Shown piece after piece: positions 11,713 through 19,924 of a stretch of DNA of 59,971 nucleotides. The stretch spans positions 1 through 59,971 of the forward strand of contig NZ_LACH01000052.1 of assembly GCF_000968015.1 (NCBI RefSeq), given 5' to 3'. Each line of letters opens with the position of its first letter. Within the stretch, counting starts at the first letter, position 1. Origin of the DNA: Pseudomonas fluorescens (GTDB taxonomy: Bacteria; Pseudomonadota; Gammaproteobacteria; Pseudomonadales; Pseudomonadaceae). Under the pieces are notes generated by a model that ran no database searches, was not told where the DNA came from, and saw only the letters and a list, made by a program, of their open reading frames with translations. Position numbers and translations under genes: made by a program.

Positions 11713-11822
11713 GTAGGAGCTGTGTAGGAGCTGTCGAGTGAAACGAGGCTGCGATCTTTTGATCTTGCTGTAAAAAACAAAGTCAAAAGATCGCAGCCTC
11801 GTTTCACTCGACAGCTCCTACA
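11713..11822. repeat. REP pair, family B, with repeated head
   Basis: Inverted family B arms (CGAGTGAAACGAGGCTGCGA through ATCTTTTGATC). The left arm has a doubled GTAGGAGCTGT head. The pair separates the fpvI promoter from the pvdR promoter. Confidence 0.85.
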
Positions 11823-11854
11823 GGCCTACAGGTGTTACGCCTTGTGTACGCACC

Positions 11855-11878
11855 TAAATTCCCCGGTCCTTTCATCGT
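11855..11878 (+). promoter_or_regulatory. Iron-starvation (PvdS) box of pvdRT-opmQ
   Basis: TAAAT, 16 bases, CGT: an exact match, 107 bases upstream of the pvdR start codon and in its orientation. Confidence 0.88.
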
Positions 11879-11985
11879 TTACAGGACAGCTCCCCGTCTC
11901 TGTCGGCCCTCCGACAGCGCTCTGCTGTTGCCCGATGTTGTGCGCAGGCTGAGCGACGGGCCGATACCCATTGCCGGAACCCTGC

Positions 11986-13158
11986 ATGAAACGTCCCCGA
12001 CAGACCCGACGCGCCCTGCTTGTAGCACTTTGTCTGATCCCCGTTATCGCCGTCGCCGCCTGGCAGATCATCCCGCCCGGCCGCGACCAGTTCGCCACCG
12101 TTCCGGTCACCCGTGCCGACATCGAAAGCAGCGTCACGGCCTTGGGCACCCTGCAACCTCGACGTTATGTCGACGTCGGTGCCCAGGCGTCCGGGCAGAT
12201 CCACAAGATCCACGTGGAAGTCGGCGATGTGGTGAAGGAAGGCCAGTTGCTGGTGGAGATCGATCCGTCCACGCAACAGGCCAAACTCGACGCCGGGCGT
12301 TTCTCCATCGAAAACCTCAAAGCGCAGCTGCAAGAACAACGGGCGCAGCACGACCTCGCCCGGCAGAAATTCCAGCGCCAGCAGAACCTCAAGGCCGGTG
12401 GCGCCACCCGCGAAGAAGACGTGCAGACCGCCGAGGCCGAACTGCGCGCCACCCAGGCCCGCATCGACATGTTCCAGGCGCAGATCCGCCAGGCCCAGGC
12501 CAGCCTGCGCAGCGATCAGGCGGAATTGGGTTACACCCGCATCTATGCGCCCATGAGCGGAACCGTCGTCGCGCTCGACGCTCGTGAAGGCCAGACCCTC
12601 AACGCCCAGCAACAAACACCGCTGATTCTGCGCATCGCCAAGTTGTCGCCGATGACCGTCTGGGCCGAGGTATCGGAAGCCGACATCGGTCACGTCAAAC
12701 CCGGCATGACGGCCTGGTTCACCACCCTCAGCGGCGGCAACCGTCGCTGGAACAGCACCGTACGGCAGATTCTGCCGGTGCCGCCCAAGCCGCTGGACCA
12801 GACCAGCCAGGGCGGTGGCAGCCCCGCCAGTTCGAGCAAAAGCGGCAGCGCTCGCGTGGTGCTGTACACCGTATTGCTCGACGTCGATAACGCCGACAAC
12901 GCGCTGATGGCGGAAATGACCACGCAAGTCTTCTTCGTCGCCGAGCAGGCGAAAAATGTCCTCACCGCACCCATCGCAGCCCTGCAAGCCGGCACTGGAA
13001 CGGACAATCAGACCGCGCAGGTCGTCGCCAAAAACGGCCGCATCGAGCAGCGCGACGTGCGCACCGGCATCAGCGATCGCCTGCGGGTGCAGATCCTCGA
13101 CGGCTTGCAGGAAGGCGATCACCTGCTGATCGGCCCGGCCGACGGGAGTGGCGGCTGA
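11986..13158 (+). CDS. pvdR: PvdR, periplasmic adaptor of pyoverdine efflux
   Basis: The 390-residue protein is a membrane-fusion (MacA-like) adaptor. An N-terminal signal-anchor helix (about residues 9-26) is followed by a lipoyl half-motif (VGAQASGQIHKIHVEVGDVV), a long alpha-helical hairpin (about 105-180, rich in Gln/Arg/Glu), the second lipoyl half (YTRIYAPMSGTVVALDAREG) and a beta-barrel. It joins PvdT to OpmQ, a pump that secretes newly made or recycled pyoverdine from the periplasm. Its stop codon abuts the pvdT ATG, so the genes are an operon. The ATG at 11986 is preferred to a TTG at 11971. The iron-starvation box upstream suggests PvdS control. Confidence 0.94.
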   Translation: MKRPRQTRRALLVALCLIPVIAVAAWQIIPPGRDQFATVPVTRADIESSVTALGTLQPRRYVDVGAQASGQIHKIHVEVGDVVKEGQLLVEIDPSTQQAKLDAGRFSIENLKAQLQEQRAQHDLARQKFQRQQNLKAGGATREEDVQTAEAELRATQARIDMFQAQIRQAQASLRSDQAELGYTRIYAPMSGTVVALDAREGQTLNAQQQTPLILRIAKLSPMTVWAEVSEADIGHVKPGMTAWFTTLSGGNRRWNSTVRQILPVPPKPLDQTSQGGGSPASSSKSGSARVVLYTVLLDVDNADNALMAEMTTQVFFVAEQAKNVLTAPIAALQAGTGTDNQTAQVVAKNGRIEQRDVRTGISDRLRVQILDGLQEGDHLLIGPADGSGG

Positions 13159-15132
13159 ATGCTGACGCCCCTGATCGACCTGCAGGACATCCGCAAAGCC
13201 TACGGCGGCGGCGATTCACCGGAAGTTCACGTGCTGCGCGGCATCGACCTGTCGATCCATGCCGGGGAATTCGTGGCGATCGTCGGTGCCTCCGGCTCCG
13301 GCAAGTCGACGCTGATGAACATCCTCGGCTGCCTCGACCGTCCGACCTCGGGCGAATACCGTTTCGCCGGGGAAAACGTCGCCGCACTCGACAGCGACGA
13401 ACTGGCCTGGCTGCGCCGCGAAGCCTTTGGCTTTGTGTTCCAGGGTTATCACCTGATCCCGTCCGGCTCGGCCCAGGAAAACGTCGAGATGCCGGCCATC
13501 TACGCAGGCTTACCGGCCGCCGAACGCCACGCCCGCGCAGCCGCCCTGCTCGACCGTCTCGGCCTGGCTTCGCGCACCGGCAACCGTCCGCACCAGCTCT
13601 CCGGCGGCCAGCAACAACGAGTGTCCATCGCCCGCGCCTTGATGAACGGCGGCCACATCATCCTCGCCGACGAACCCACCGGCGCCCTCGACAGCCACAG
13701 CGGCGCCGAGGTCATGACCCTGCTCGACGAACTGGCGAGCCAGGGCCACGTGGTGATCCTCATCACCCACGACCGCGAAGTCGCGGCCCGGGCCAAACGC
13801 ATCATCGAAATTCGCGACGGGCTGATCATCAGCGACAGCGCCCGGGACAATCCCGAAGCACAGACCTCGGCCAACCCTGGCGCGCTGCAAGCGGTGGACT
13901 TACGCAAGCGCCTGACCGAAGGCGCCGAAGCCACCGGGGCCTGGAAAGGCGAACTGGTCGATGCCGTGCAAGCCGCGTGGCGGGTGATGTGGATCAACCG
14001 CTTTCGCACCGCACTAACGTTGCTCGGGATCATCATCGGCGTCGCATCGGTGGTGGTCATGCTGGCCGTCGGTGAAGGCAGCAAACGTCAGGTGATGGCG
14101 CAAATGGGCGCGTTCGGCTCCAACATCATTTACCTCAGTGGTTCGTCGCCGAACCCGCGAACGCCGCTGGGCATCGTCACCCTGGATGACGTCGCGGCGG
14201 TGGGAAGCCTGCCGCAAGTAACACGGATCATGCCGGTCAACGGCCAGGAGGCCGGGGTGCGTTTCGGCAACCTCGACCATTTGAGTTACGTCGGCGGCAA
14301 CGACACTAACTTCCCGGCGATCTTCAACTGGCCGGTGGTGGAAGGCAGCTACTTTACCCAGGACGATGAACGCAACGCGGCGGCGGTCGCGGTGATTGGC
14401 CACAAGGTGCGGACCAAGTTGCTCAAGGACGTCGCCAACCCGATCGGCCAGTACATCCTGATCGAAAACGTGCCATTCCAGGTGGTCGGCGTACTGGCGG
14501 AAAAAGGCGCCAGCTCCGGCGACTCCGACAGCGACGACCGCATCGCCATCCCCTACTCCGCTGCAAGTGTGCGGCTATTTGGCACACACAACCCCGAATA
14601 CGTGGCCATCGCCGCCGCCGATGCACGCAAGGTCAAAGAGACCGAAAAAGCCATCGAACAGTTGATGCTGCGCCTGCACAACGGCAAGAAGGATTTCGAA
14701 CTGACCAACAACGCGGCGATGATCCAGGCCGAGGCACGCACGCAAAATACGCTGTCGCTGATGCTCGGCTCGATTGCCGCGATTTCGTTGCTGGTGGGCG
14801 GCATCGGCGTGATGAACATCATGCTCATGACCGTGCGCGAACGCACCCGCGAGATCGGTATCCGCATGGCCACCGGTGCCCGTCAACGCGACATCCTGCG
14901 CCAGTTCCTCACCGAAGCGGTGATGCTTTCGGTGGTCGGCGGGCTTGCCGGGATCGCCCTGGCACTGATCGTCGGCGGCGTGCTGATCCTCAGCGAAGTC
15001 GCTGTCGCGTTCTCCTTGATAGCGGTGCTCGGCGCCTTCGGCTGCGCCTTGGTCACCGGTGTTGTCTTCGGCTTCATGCCGGCCCGCAAAGCTGCCCGAC
15101 TCGACCCGGTCACGGCCCTTACCAGTGAATGA
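13159..15132 (+). CDS. pvdT: PvdT, MacB-type ABC exporter
   Basis: The 657-residue protein fuses an N-terminal ATPase to a MacB-like membrane domain. The ATPase shows Walker A GASGSGKST (about 43-51), signature LSGGQQQR (about 150-157), Walker B ILADEPTGALD and the H-loop ITHDRE. A transmembrane helix follows at about 285-305 (TALTLLGIIIGVASVVVM), then a large periplasmic domain and three C-terminal helices in an FtsX-type domain. As a mechanotransmission ABC protein it drives periplasmic pyoverdine through PvdR and OpmQ. Length matches PvdT (about 663). It follows pvdR without a gap, and the opmQ start lies 8 bases after its stop. Confidence 0.95.
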   Translation: MLTPLIDLQDIRKAYGGGDSPEVHVLRGIDLSIHAGEFVAIVGASGSGKSTLMNILGCLDRPTSGEYRFAGENVAALDSDELAWLRREAFGFVFQGYHLIPSGSAQENVEMPAIYAGLPAAERHARAAALLDRLGLASRTGNRPHQLSGGQQQRVSIARALMNGGHIILADEPTGALDSHSGAEVMTLLDELASQGHVVILITHDREVAARAKRIIEIRDGLIISDSARDNPEAQTSANPGALQAVDLRKRLTEGAEATGAWKGELVDAVQAAWRVMWINRFRTALTLLGIIIGVASVVVMLAVGEGSKRQVMAQMGAFGSNIIYLSGSSPNPRTPLGIVTLDDVAAVGSLPQVTRIMPVNGQEAGVRFGNLDHLSYVGGNDTNFPAIFNWPVVEGSYFTQDDERNAAAVAVIGHKVRTKLLKDVANPIGQYILIENVPFQVVGVLAEKGASSGDSDSDDRIAIPYSAASVRLFGTHNPEYVAIAAADARKVKETEKAIEQLMLRLHNGKKDFELTNNAAMIQAEARTQNTLSLMLGSIAAISLLVGGIGVMNIMLMTVRERTREIGIRMATGARQRDILRQFLTEAVMLSVVGGLAGIALALIVGGVLILSEVAVAFSLIAVLGAFGCALVTGVVFGFMPARKAARLDPVTALTSE

Positions 15133-15139
15133 TCTATCC

Positions 15140-16534
15140 ATGAAGCCGCCACTCAGCCTGCTGACCCTCTGCCTGTTGCTCGGCGCCTGCGGCAGTCCCG
15201 CCCAGCGCCCGGACAGCGGTCTCCAGCCGCCCGCCGCCTGGCAATCGCCACACACTCAAAGCGCTACTCGCAGCCACCTGCAATGGTGGACGCAGTTCGG
15301 CAGCCCGGAGCTTGATCGCCTGATCGAACAGGCGCGGGTCGGCAGTTACGATCTGGCCGCCGCCATCGCCCGGGTGCGCCAGGCTCAGGCCGACACCGTG
15401 ATTGCCGGCGGCTCGCTGCTGCCGGAGGTCAAGGCCGGCCTGAACGCCAATCGGCAGAAACTATTGCGCGGCAACGGCTATAGCCAGCTTGATGCCGACG
15501 GCGATAACAAGGCCGTCGATTACTTTAACGCCAACCTCACCGCCACTTACGAAGTCGACTTCTGGGGCGGCCAACGCGCTTCCCGCGATAGCGCACAATT
15601 CGGTTTGCAGGCCAGCGAATTCGATCAGGCGACTGTGGAGTTGACGCTGCTAAGCGGCGTGGCCAATAGCTACGCGCAAAGCTTGTCGTTGCGTGAGCAA
15701 AGTCGCATTGCAGAGCTGAATCTGGCGAACGCGCAGAATGTTTTGAAACTGGTGCAGACGCGTTTTGACTCAGGCTCGGCGACGGCTTTGGAACTGGCGC
15801 AGCAGAAGAGTCTGGTCGCCGCGCAACAGCGACAATTGCCGCTGGTGCAGCAACAGGCTCAGGACGCACAGATCAGCCTGGCCGCCCTGCTCGGCCGGCC
15901 GGTGCAGGAATTGTCTTTGGGTCAGGAACGCTTTGATCAACTGTCATGGCCAACCATTGGCGCTGGCCTGCCCAGCGAGCTGATCAGCCGTCGCCCGGAC
16001 ATCGCCCGCGCCGAAGCGCAATTGGCCGCCGCACAAGCCGACGTCACCGTCGCCCGTGCCGCCATGTTGCCGACTGTGACCCTCAGCGCAGAAATCGGCT
16101 CCGGTGCCGACCGCGCCGCCGACGTCCTGCGCAACCCCTTCTACAACCTCACCGCCGGACTGCTCGCGCCGGTCTTCAACAATGGTCGCCTGAGCGCCGA
16201 GCGCGACAAGGCCACGGCCCGTCAGGAAGAACTGCTGGAGACGTATCGCGGGGCGATCATCAATGGCTTCGCCGATGTGGAAAAAGCGTTGAACAGTATT
16301 CGCGGACTGGACGAACAGCGGCAGTGGCAAGGTGAAGAGCTGGACCAGGCGCAGACCGCGTTCAACATCGCGCAAAGCCGTTATCAGGCCGGGGCCGAGG
16401 ATTTGCTGACGGTGCTGGAGACACAGCGCACGCTGTATGCGGCGCAGGATCTGAATGTGCAACTGCGGTTGTCGCGGTTGCAGGCGAGTATTGCGCTGTA
16501 CAAAGCGTTGGGTGGGGGGTGGCAAGCGTTGTAA
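15140..16534 (+). CDS. opmQ: OpmQ, outer-membrane efflux lipoprotein
   Basis: The 464-residue product is a TolC/NodT-type outer-membrane factor. It begins with a lipoprotein signal peptide whose lipobox is LLGACG (Cys about residue 17). Two tandem outer-membrane-efflux repeats follow, rich in long helices with the family motif ISRRPDIARAEAQLAAAQADV in the middle. It is the channel of the PvdR-PvdT-OpmQ pump. The start is the ATG at 15140; a GTG at 15125 that overlaps the pvdT stop is an alternative that would put five residues before it. Translational coupling with pvdT is likely because no strong ribosome binding site is seen. Confidence 0.93.
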   Translation: MKPPLSLLTLCLLLGACGSPAQRPDSGLQPPAAWQSPHTQSATRSHLQWWTQFGSPELDRLIEQARVGSYDLAAAIARVRQAQADTVIAGGSLLPEVKAGLNANRQKLLRGNGYSQLDADGDNKAVDYFNANLTATYEVDFWGGQRASRDSAQFGLQASEFDQATVELTLLSGVANSYAQSLSLREQSRIAELNLANAQNVLKLVQTRFDSGSATALELAQQKSLVAAQQRQLPLVQQQAQDAQISLAALLGRPVQELSLGQERFDQLSWPTIGAGLPSELISRRPDIARAEAQLAAAQADVTVARAAMLPTVTLSAEIGSGADRAADVLRNPFYNLTAGLLAPVFNNGRLSAERDKATARQEELLETYRGAIINGFADVEKALNSIRGLDEQRQWQGEELDQAQTAFNIAQSRYQAGAEDLLTVLETQRTLYAAQDLNVQLRLSRLQASIALYKALGGGWQAL

Positions 16535-16556
16535 TTTGCGCCGCCAATGAGTACGC

Positions 16557-16649
16557 CATCGCGAGCAGGCTCACTCCTACAAGGTTATGCGTCATGCCCA
16601 AAATATGCGGCACACATAAAACCCTGTGGGAGCGAGCTTGCTCGCGATT
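16557..16649. repeat. REP pair, family A
   Basis: Inverted units between the convergent opmQ and pvdP genes. The left copy is slightly diverged (GGCTCACTCC). It is the only candidate for a terminator structure here. Confidence 0.8.
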
Positions 16650-16672
16650 GAACGATAACGCGGTGTTCCTGA

Positions 16673-18292
16673 TTAACTGATTACCGGCTTGGCCTTCAAA
16701 TGCCGCGCATACCAAGGCCGCTGCGGCACCTTGCGGAACAGATCCGCCAGTTTCTTCTCGTCATCACCAAAGGTAATCCGCAACGCCAGCTTCATGGTTT
16801 CCGGGTCCATCTCCACCGACTTGCCGGTCCGCAACCCCGGCGTGGTGCTGCAACCGTGGGTACTCGGGCCGAGCCATGGGTCGTCGATCTCGACCCAACG
16901 CCCAGGCGCAAACCACGCCACGCCATTGACCTCAAGCCGACTGACCTCCCCCGGATGAAAGCGCTCGTGCGCACGGAACCAGTCTTCCAGGCGATCGTCG
17001 ATCCAGCCATGGAAATGCCAGAACACCGGATTTACATGAGACGAAAACGGGTCGCCGAGGAAGTCGTTTTCCGGCGCATACCAGCGCGCGGAAAAGTCCG
17101 CCGGATCCCGGGCAAACGGCACGGGATGACCGTTGGATGGGTCACGCGGCACCGAGGCCCAACGCATGTGCAGCCAGTCGTGCAGCCCCAATTCCACCTC
17201 TGAACCGAACTGCCCCAGAGTCAATTTCGACAGGTAACGCGGATCGCGGTACTGCGATTCCCAGACCTGGAAATTGCTGTGGTAGGTCTCGGCGGTCTTG
17301 ATGTCGCTGACCCATTGCGAGTACTCGGCATCGTCGTCGGCCAGCCAGGTCGGCGGCAGCGCGGTGCCGTCATGGTTGTCGAAATAATGGGCGAACCCAA
17401 CGCGATCCCGCGCCAGTTCCGGCTGCGGCAGCGGGAAGTGCTTCCAGGACGGCAAGTCTTGCAGGGAGCGCGCCTTGCCGAGCATGTGCCGGTGCATGAA
17501 GAAAAAGTCCACGCCCGAGCCGTTACGATCCTTGCGCGCGCCACGGGCATCACGCTCCTTGTCTCGCGGACCAGGCTGCCAGCCAATGCCACGCAGGGCG
17601 CCACGTTTGTCTTCGGACAGGGTGTGCCACTTGTCCCGGGAGGCATGCCAGAGCTGGTGAAACAACCGATGCTCAGGCGAAACCAGCCAGGCCAGCAACG
17701 ACGGATTGAGACCGGTGCGCTCGCGAGCTTCGGGGAACACGCGCTTGACGGCGATGAAGCGGTTGTCCTGCACCGTCAACATCAGCGGACGGTCCAGATT
17801 CACCACCCGACCACTGAGGGTGCCGCTGCCGGCGTTGCCGAAACCGGCCCAGACTTCGTCCAGCGCCATGCTGAATTCATAATCCGCTGTGCCGCTGGCG
17901 CTGAGCAGTCTCCAGCTCAATTGCGCCGGTCTGGCGCCGGCCAGATCGCCGAGTAACCGATAGCGCGGCGTTTCGCTCGAACGCAAACGCTCGGCGGTGT
18001 CGAGGAACCCGCTCAAGCCGCGCCCTTTGTGGCCGATGTCGAGAAACACCTCCAGTCCATCCCGTGGCAGGCCTTCGATGCCGGCGTCATGACCTTCGAA
18101 ACGGATCTGCCAGACACCGCGCAAGGTGTTCGCCAAGTGCTGGCCGGCGACATCCGCGACATCGAATGAAGCTTCGCCGGGGGTGATCGTCGGATCCGGT
18201 TTCGTCCATTCACGATGCCCATAAAAAGCCGCAGGCACGGCGGCGCCGGTCAGCGCCAGGCCTGCCATGAACCATCGTCGAGAAATCGTCAT
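16673..18292 (-). CDS. pvdP: PvdP, periplasmic tyrosinase for chromophore maturation
   Basis: The 539-residue protein has a twin-arginine signal (SRRWFMAGLALTGAA, residues 4-18) and a C-terminal tyrosinase-type dicopper domain. Candidate copper ligands are the His residues in FMHRHML, AHYFDNHDG and VFWHFHGWIDDRL. PvdP oxidises the D-Tyr-derived part of ferribactin in the periplasm, helping form the dihydroxyquinoline chromophore that makes pyoverdine fluorescent and supplies the catechol iron ligand. Length is close to the usual 544. The start at 18292 places the RR motif properly; longer frames up to 18331 would bury it. It is divergent from pvdM, with its own iron-starvation box 46 bases upstream. 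Confidence 0.94.
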   Translation of the reverse strand: MTISRRWFMAGLALTGAAVPAAFYGHREWTKPDPTITPGEASFDVADVAGQHLANTLRGVWQIRFEGHDAGIEGLPRDGLEVFLDIGHKGRGLSGFLDTAERLRSSETPRYRLLGDLAGARPAQLSWRLLSASGTADYEFSMALDEVWAGFGNAGSGTLSGRVVNLDRPLMLTVQDNRFIAVKRVFPEARERTGLNPSLLAWLVSPEHRLFHQLWHASRDKWHTLSEDKRGALRGIGWQPGPRDKERDARGARKDRNGSGVDFFFMHRHMLGKARSLQDLPSWKHFPLPQPELARDRVGFAHYFDNHDGTALPPTWLADDDAEYSQWVSDIKTAETYHSNFQVWESQYRDPRYLSKLTLGQFGSEVELGLHDWLHMRWASVPRDPSNGHPVPFARDPADFSARWYAPENDFLGDPFSSHVNPVFWHFHGWIDDRLEDWFRAHERFHPGEVSRLEVNGVAWFAPGRWVEIDDPWLGPSTHGCSTTPGLRTGKSVEMDPETMKLALRITFGDDEKKLADLFRKVPQRPWYARHLKAKPVIS

Positions 18293-18337
18293 TGCCCTAC
18301 CTGTGTCAGCCATGAAGCAGGCTTTATCCAAGCTAGA

Positions 18338-18361
18338 ACGTTTGTTGCCCTCCGAAATTTA
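18338..18361 (-). promoter_or_regulatory. Iron-starvation (PvdS) box of pvdP
   Basis: On the minus strand TAAAT, 16 bases, CGT: an exact match, 45 bases before the pvdP start. Confidence 0.9.
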
Positions 18362-18370
18362 TGGTGACCC

Positions 18371-18450
18371 GAAAAGATCGCAGCCTTCGGCAGCTCCTAC
18401 AGGGTGTACGCCATACCAATGTAGGAGCTGCCGAAGGCTGCGATCTTTTC
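18371..18450. repeat. REP pair, family B, between divergent promoters
   Basis: Inverted arms (GTAGGAGCTGCCGAAGGCTG type) fill almost exactly the gap between the pvdP box (ending 18361) and the pvdM box (starting 18460). Confidence 0.88.
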
Positions 18451-18459
18451 GAGGCAACC

Positions 18460-18483
18460 TAAATTCCTTGGCCAGCCACTCGT
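18460..18483 (+). promoter_or_regulatory. Iron-starvation (PvdS) box of pvdMNO
   Basis: TAAAT, 16 bases, CGT: an exact match, 61 bases upstream of the pvdM start codon. Confidence 0.9.
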
Positions 18484-18544
18484 TCTTCCCAGATAGCAAA
18501 GGCCCCTGCGCCTGCCCCCAACGGCGAACCTGACTGAGACGGCA

Positions 18545-19894
18545 ATGACAAAACCACGTTCGAAAAAGGCTCTTTACATCGGCCTGCCGCTGGCCCTGGC
18601 GATCAGCGCCGGTGCAGGCTTTGCAGCCTGGGATTACGGGTTCAAGGACAATCCCGGCTACCCGGTCAAGGTGATGAAACAGGCCGATGAGCTGCACGAG
18701 CGCATCCTCTCCTTCGACAGCCACGTCACCGTCCCGCTGGACTTCGGCACCGCCGGCAATGAAGCCGACAAGGACGGTACCGGGCAGTTCGACCTGGTCA
18801 AGACCGGGCGTGGACGTTTGTCCGGCGCGGCGCTGACCATCTTTGGCTGGCCGGAAATCTGGAACGGCGCCAACGCCCCGCACCGCCCCACCGCCGGCTT
18901 CGTCGACGAAGCACGGTTCGAGCAGGAAACCCGCTACAAAATCATCAGCACCCTGGTTCGCGACTTCCCCAATCAGGTTGCCATCGCCTACACCCCCGAC
19001 GACTTCCGACGCCTGCACGGCGAAGGCAAGTTCGCGATCTTCATGAGCATGCTCAACGCCTATCCGCTTGGCACCGACCTGAACGCCCTGGACAAGTGGG
19101 CGGCGCGCGGCATGCGCATGTTCGGCTTCAGCTACGTGGGCAACAACGCCTGGGCTGATTCGTCCCGGCCGTTGCCGTTTTTCAACGATTCCCGCGACGC
19201 CCTCGGCGGCCTCTCGGAGATCGGCAAGCAGGCCGTGCACCGCCTCAACGATCTCGGCGTGATCATCGACGTTTCGCAGATGTCGACCAAGGCGCTGGAG
19301 CAAGTTGCCCAGTTGAGCCGTGCGCCAATGGTCGCGTCCCACTCGGCGCCGCGAGGGCTGGTGGACATTCCTCGCAACCTCAGCGACCAGGAAATGCAGT
19401 TGATCAAGAACAGCGGCGGCGTGGTGCAGATTGTCGGCTTCCCGACCTACATCCGCCCGCTGAGCCAGGCCACCCAGGACAAACTCAACGCCCTGCGCGC
19501 ACGCTTCGACCTGCAACCGTTGCAAGGTCTGGAGATGGCGTTGATGCCGGGCGATCCGGTGATCACCGTCTGGTCCGAGCAACGTTTCGGCGAGTACGCC
19601 AGTCAGCTCTATGCCATCGTCGACGAGGAGCCCAAGGCCACCCTCAAGGATTACGGCGACGCGATCGACTACGCGGTGAAGAAAATCGGCATCGACCACG
19701 TCGGCATCAGTTCCGACTTCAACGACGGCGGCGGGCTGGACGGCTGGAAAGACGTCAGCGAGGCACGCAACGTAACGGCCGAGCTGATCAGTCGCGGCTA
19801 CGACGAAGCCGATATCGCCAAACTCTGGGGCGGCAACTTCCTGCGGGTCTGGGACCAGGTGCAGAAGTCTTCCAAGCCTGTGGCGAAAAACTGA
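18545..19894 (+). CDS. pvdM: PvdM, periplasmic dipeptidase-like protein
   Basis: The 449-residue protein belongs to the renal dipeptidase (M19) family used in pyoverdine maturation. An N-terminal hydrophobic segment (about residues 10-28) exports or anchors it in the periplasm. Metal-site motifs typical of M19 are partly visible: DSHVTV near the start (canonical HxD is altered), VASHSAPR in the middle and HVGISSDFNDGGG near the C-terminus. PvdM is required with PvdP for the oxidation steps from ferribactin to pyoverdine; its exact chemistry is not read from sequence. It heads the pvdM-pvdN-pvdO cluster behind an iron-starvation box. Length matches the family (about 448). Confidence 0.93.
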   Translation: MTKPRSKKALYIGLPLALAISAGAGFAAWDYGFKDNPGYPVKVMKQADELHERILSFDSHVTVPLDFGTAGNEADKDGTGQFDLVKTGRGRLSGAALTIFGWPEIWNGANAPHRPTAGFVDEARFEQETRYKIISTLVRDFPNQVAIAYTPDDFRRLHGEGKFAIFMSMLNAYPLGTDLNALDKWAARGMRMFGFSYVGNNAWADSSRPLPFFNDSRDALGGLSEIGKQAVHRLNDLGVIIDVSQMSTKALEQVAQLSRAPMVASHSAPRGLVDIPRNLSDQEMQLIKNSGGVVQIVGFPTYIRPLSQATQDKLNALRARFDLQPLQGLEMALMPGDPVITVWSEQRFGEYASQLYAIVDEEPKATLKDYGDAIDYAVKKIGIDHVGISSDFNDGGGLDGWKDVSEARNVTAELISRGYDEADIAKLWGGNFLRVWDQVQKSSKPVAKN

Positions 19895-19924
19895 TTCTCT
19901 CTTTTGCAGAAGCGAACCGAGCTC

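Noticed and set aside
11971..11985. A TTG start for pvdR at 11971
   Set aside because: The ATG at 11986 gives a normal signal-anchor beginning, and the five extra residues add nothing recognisable.
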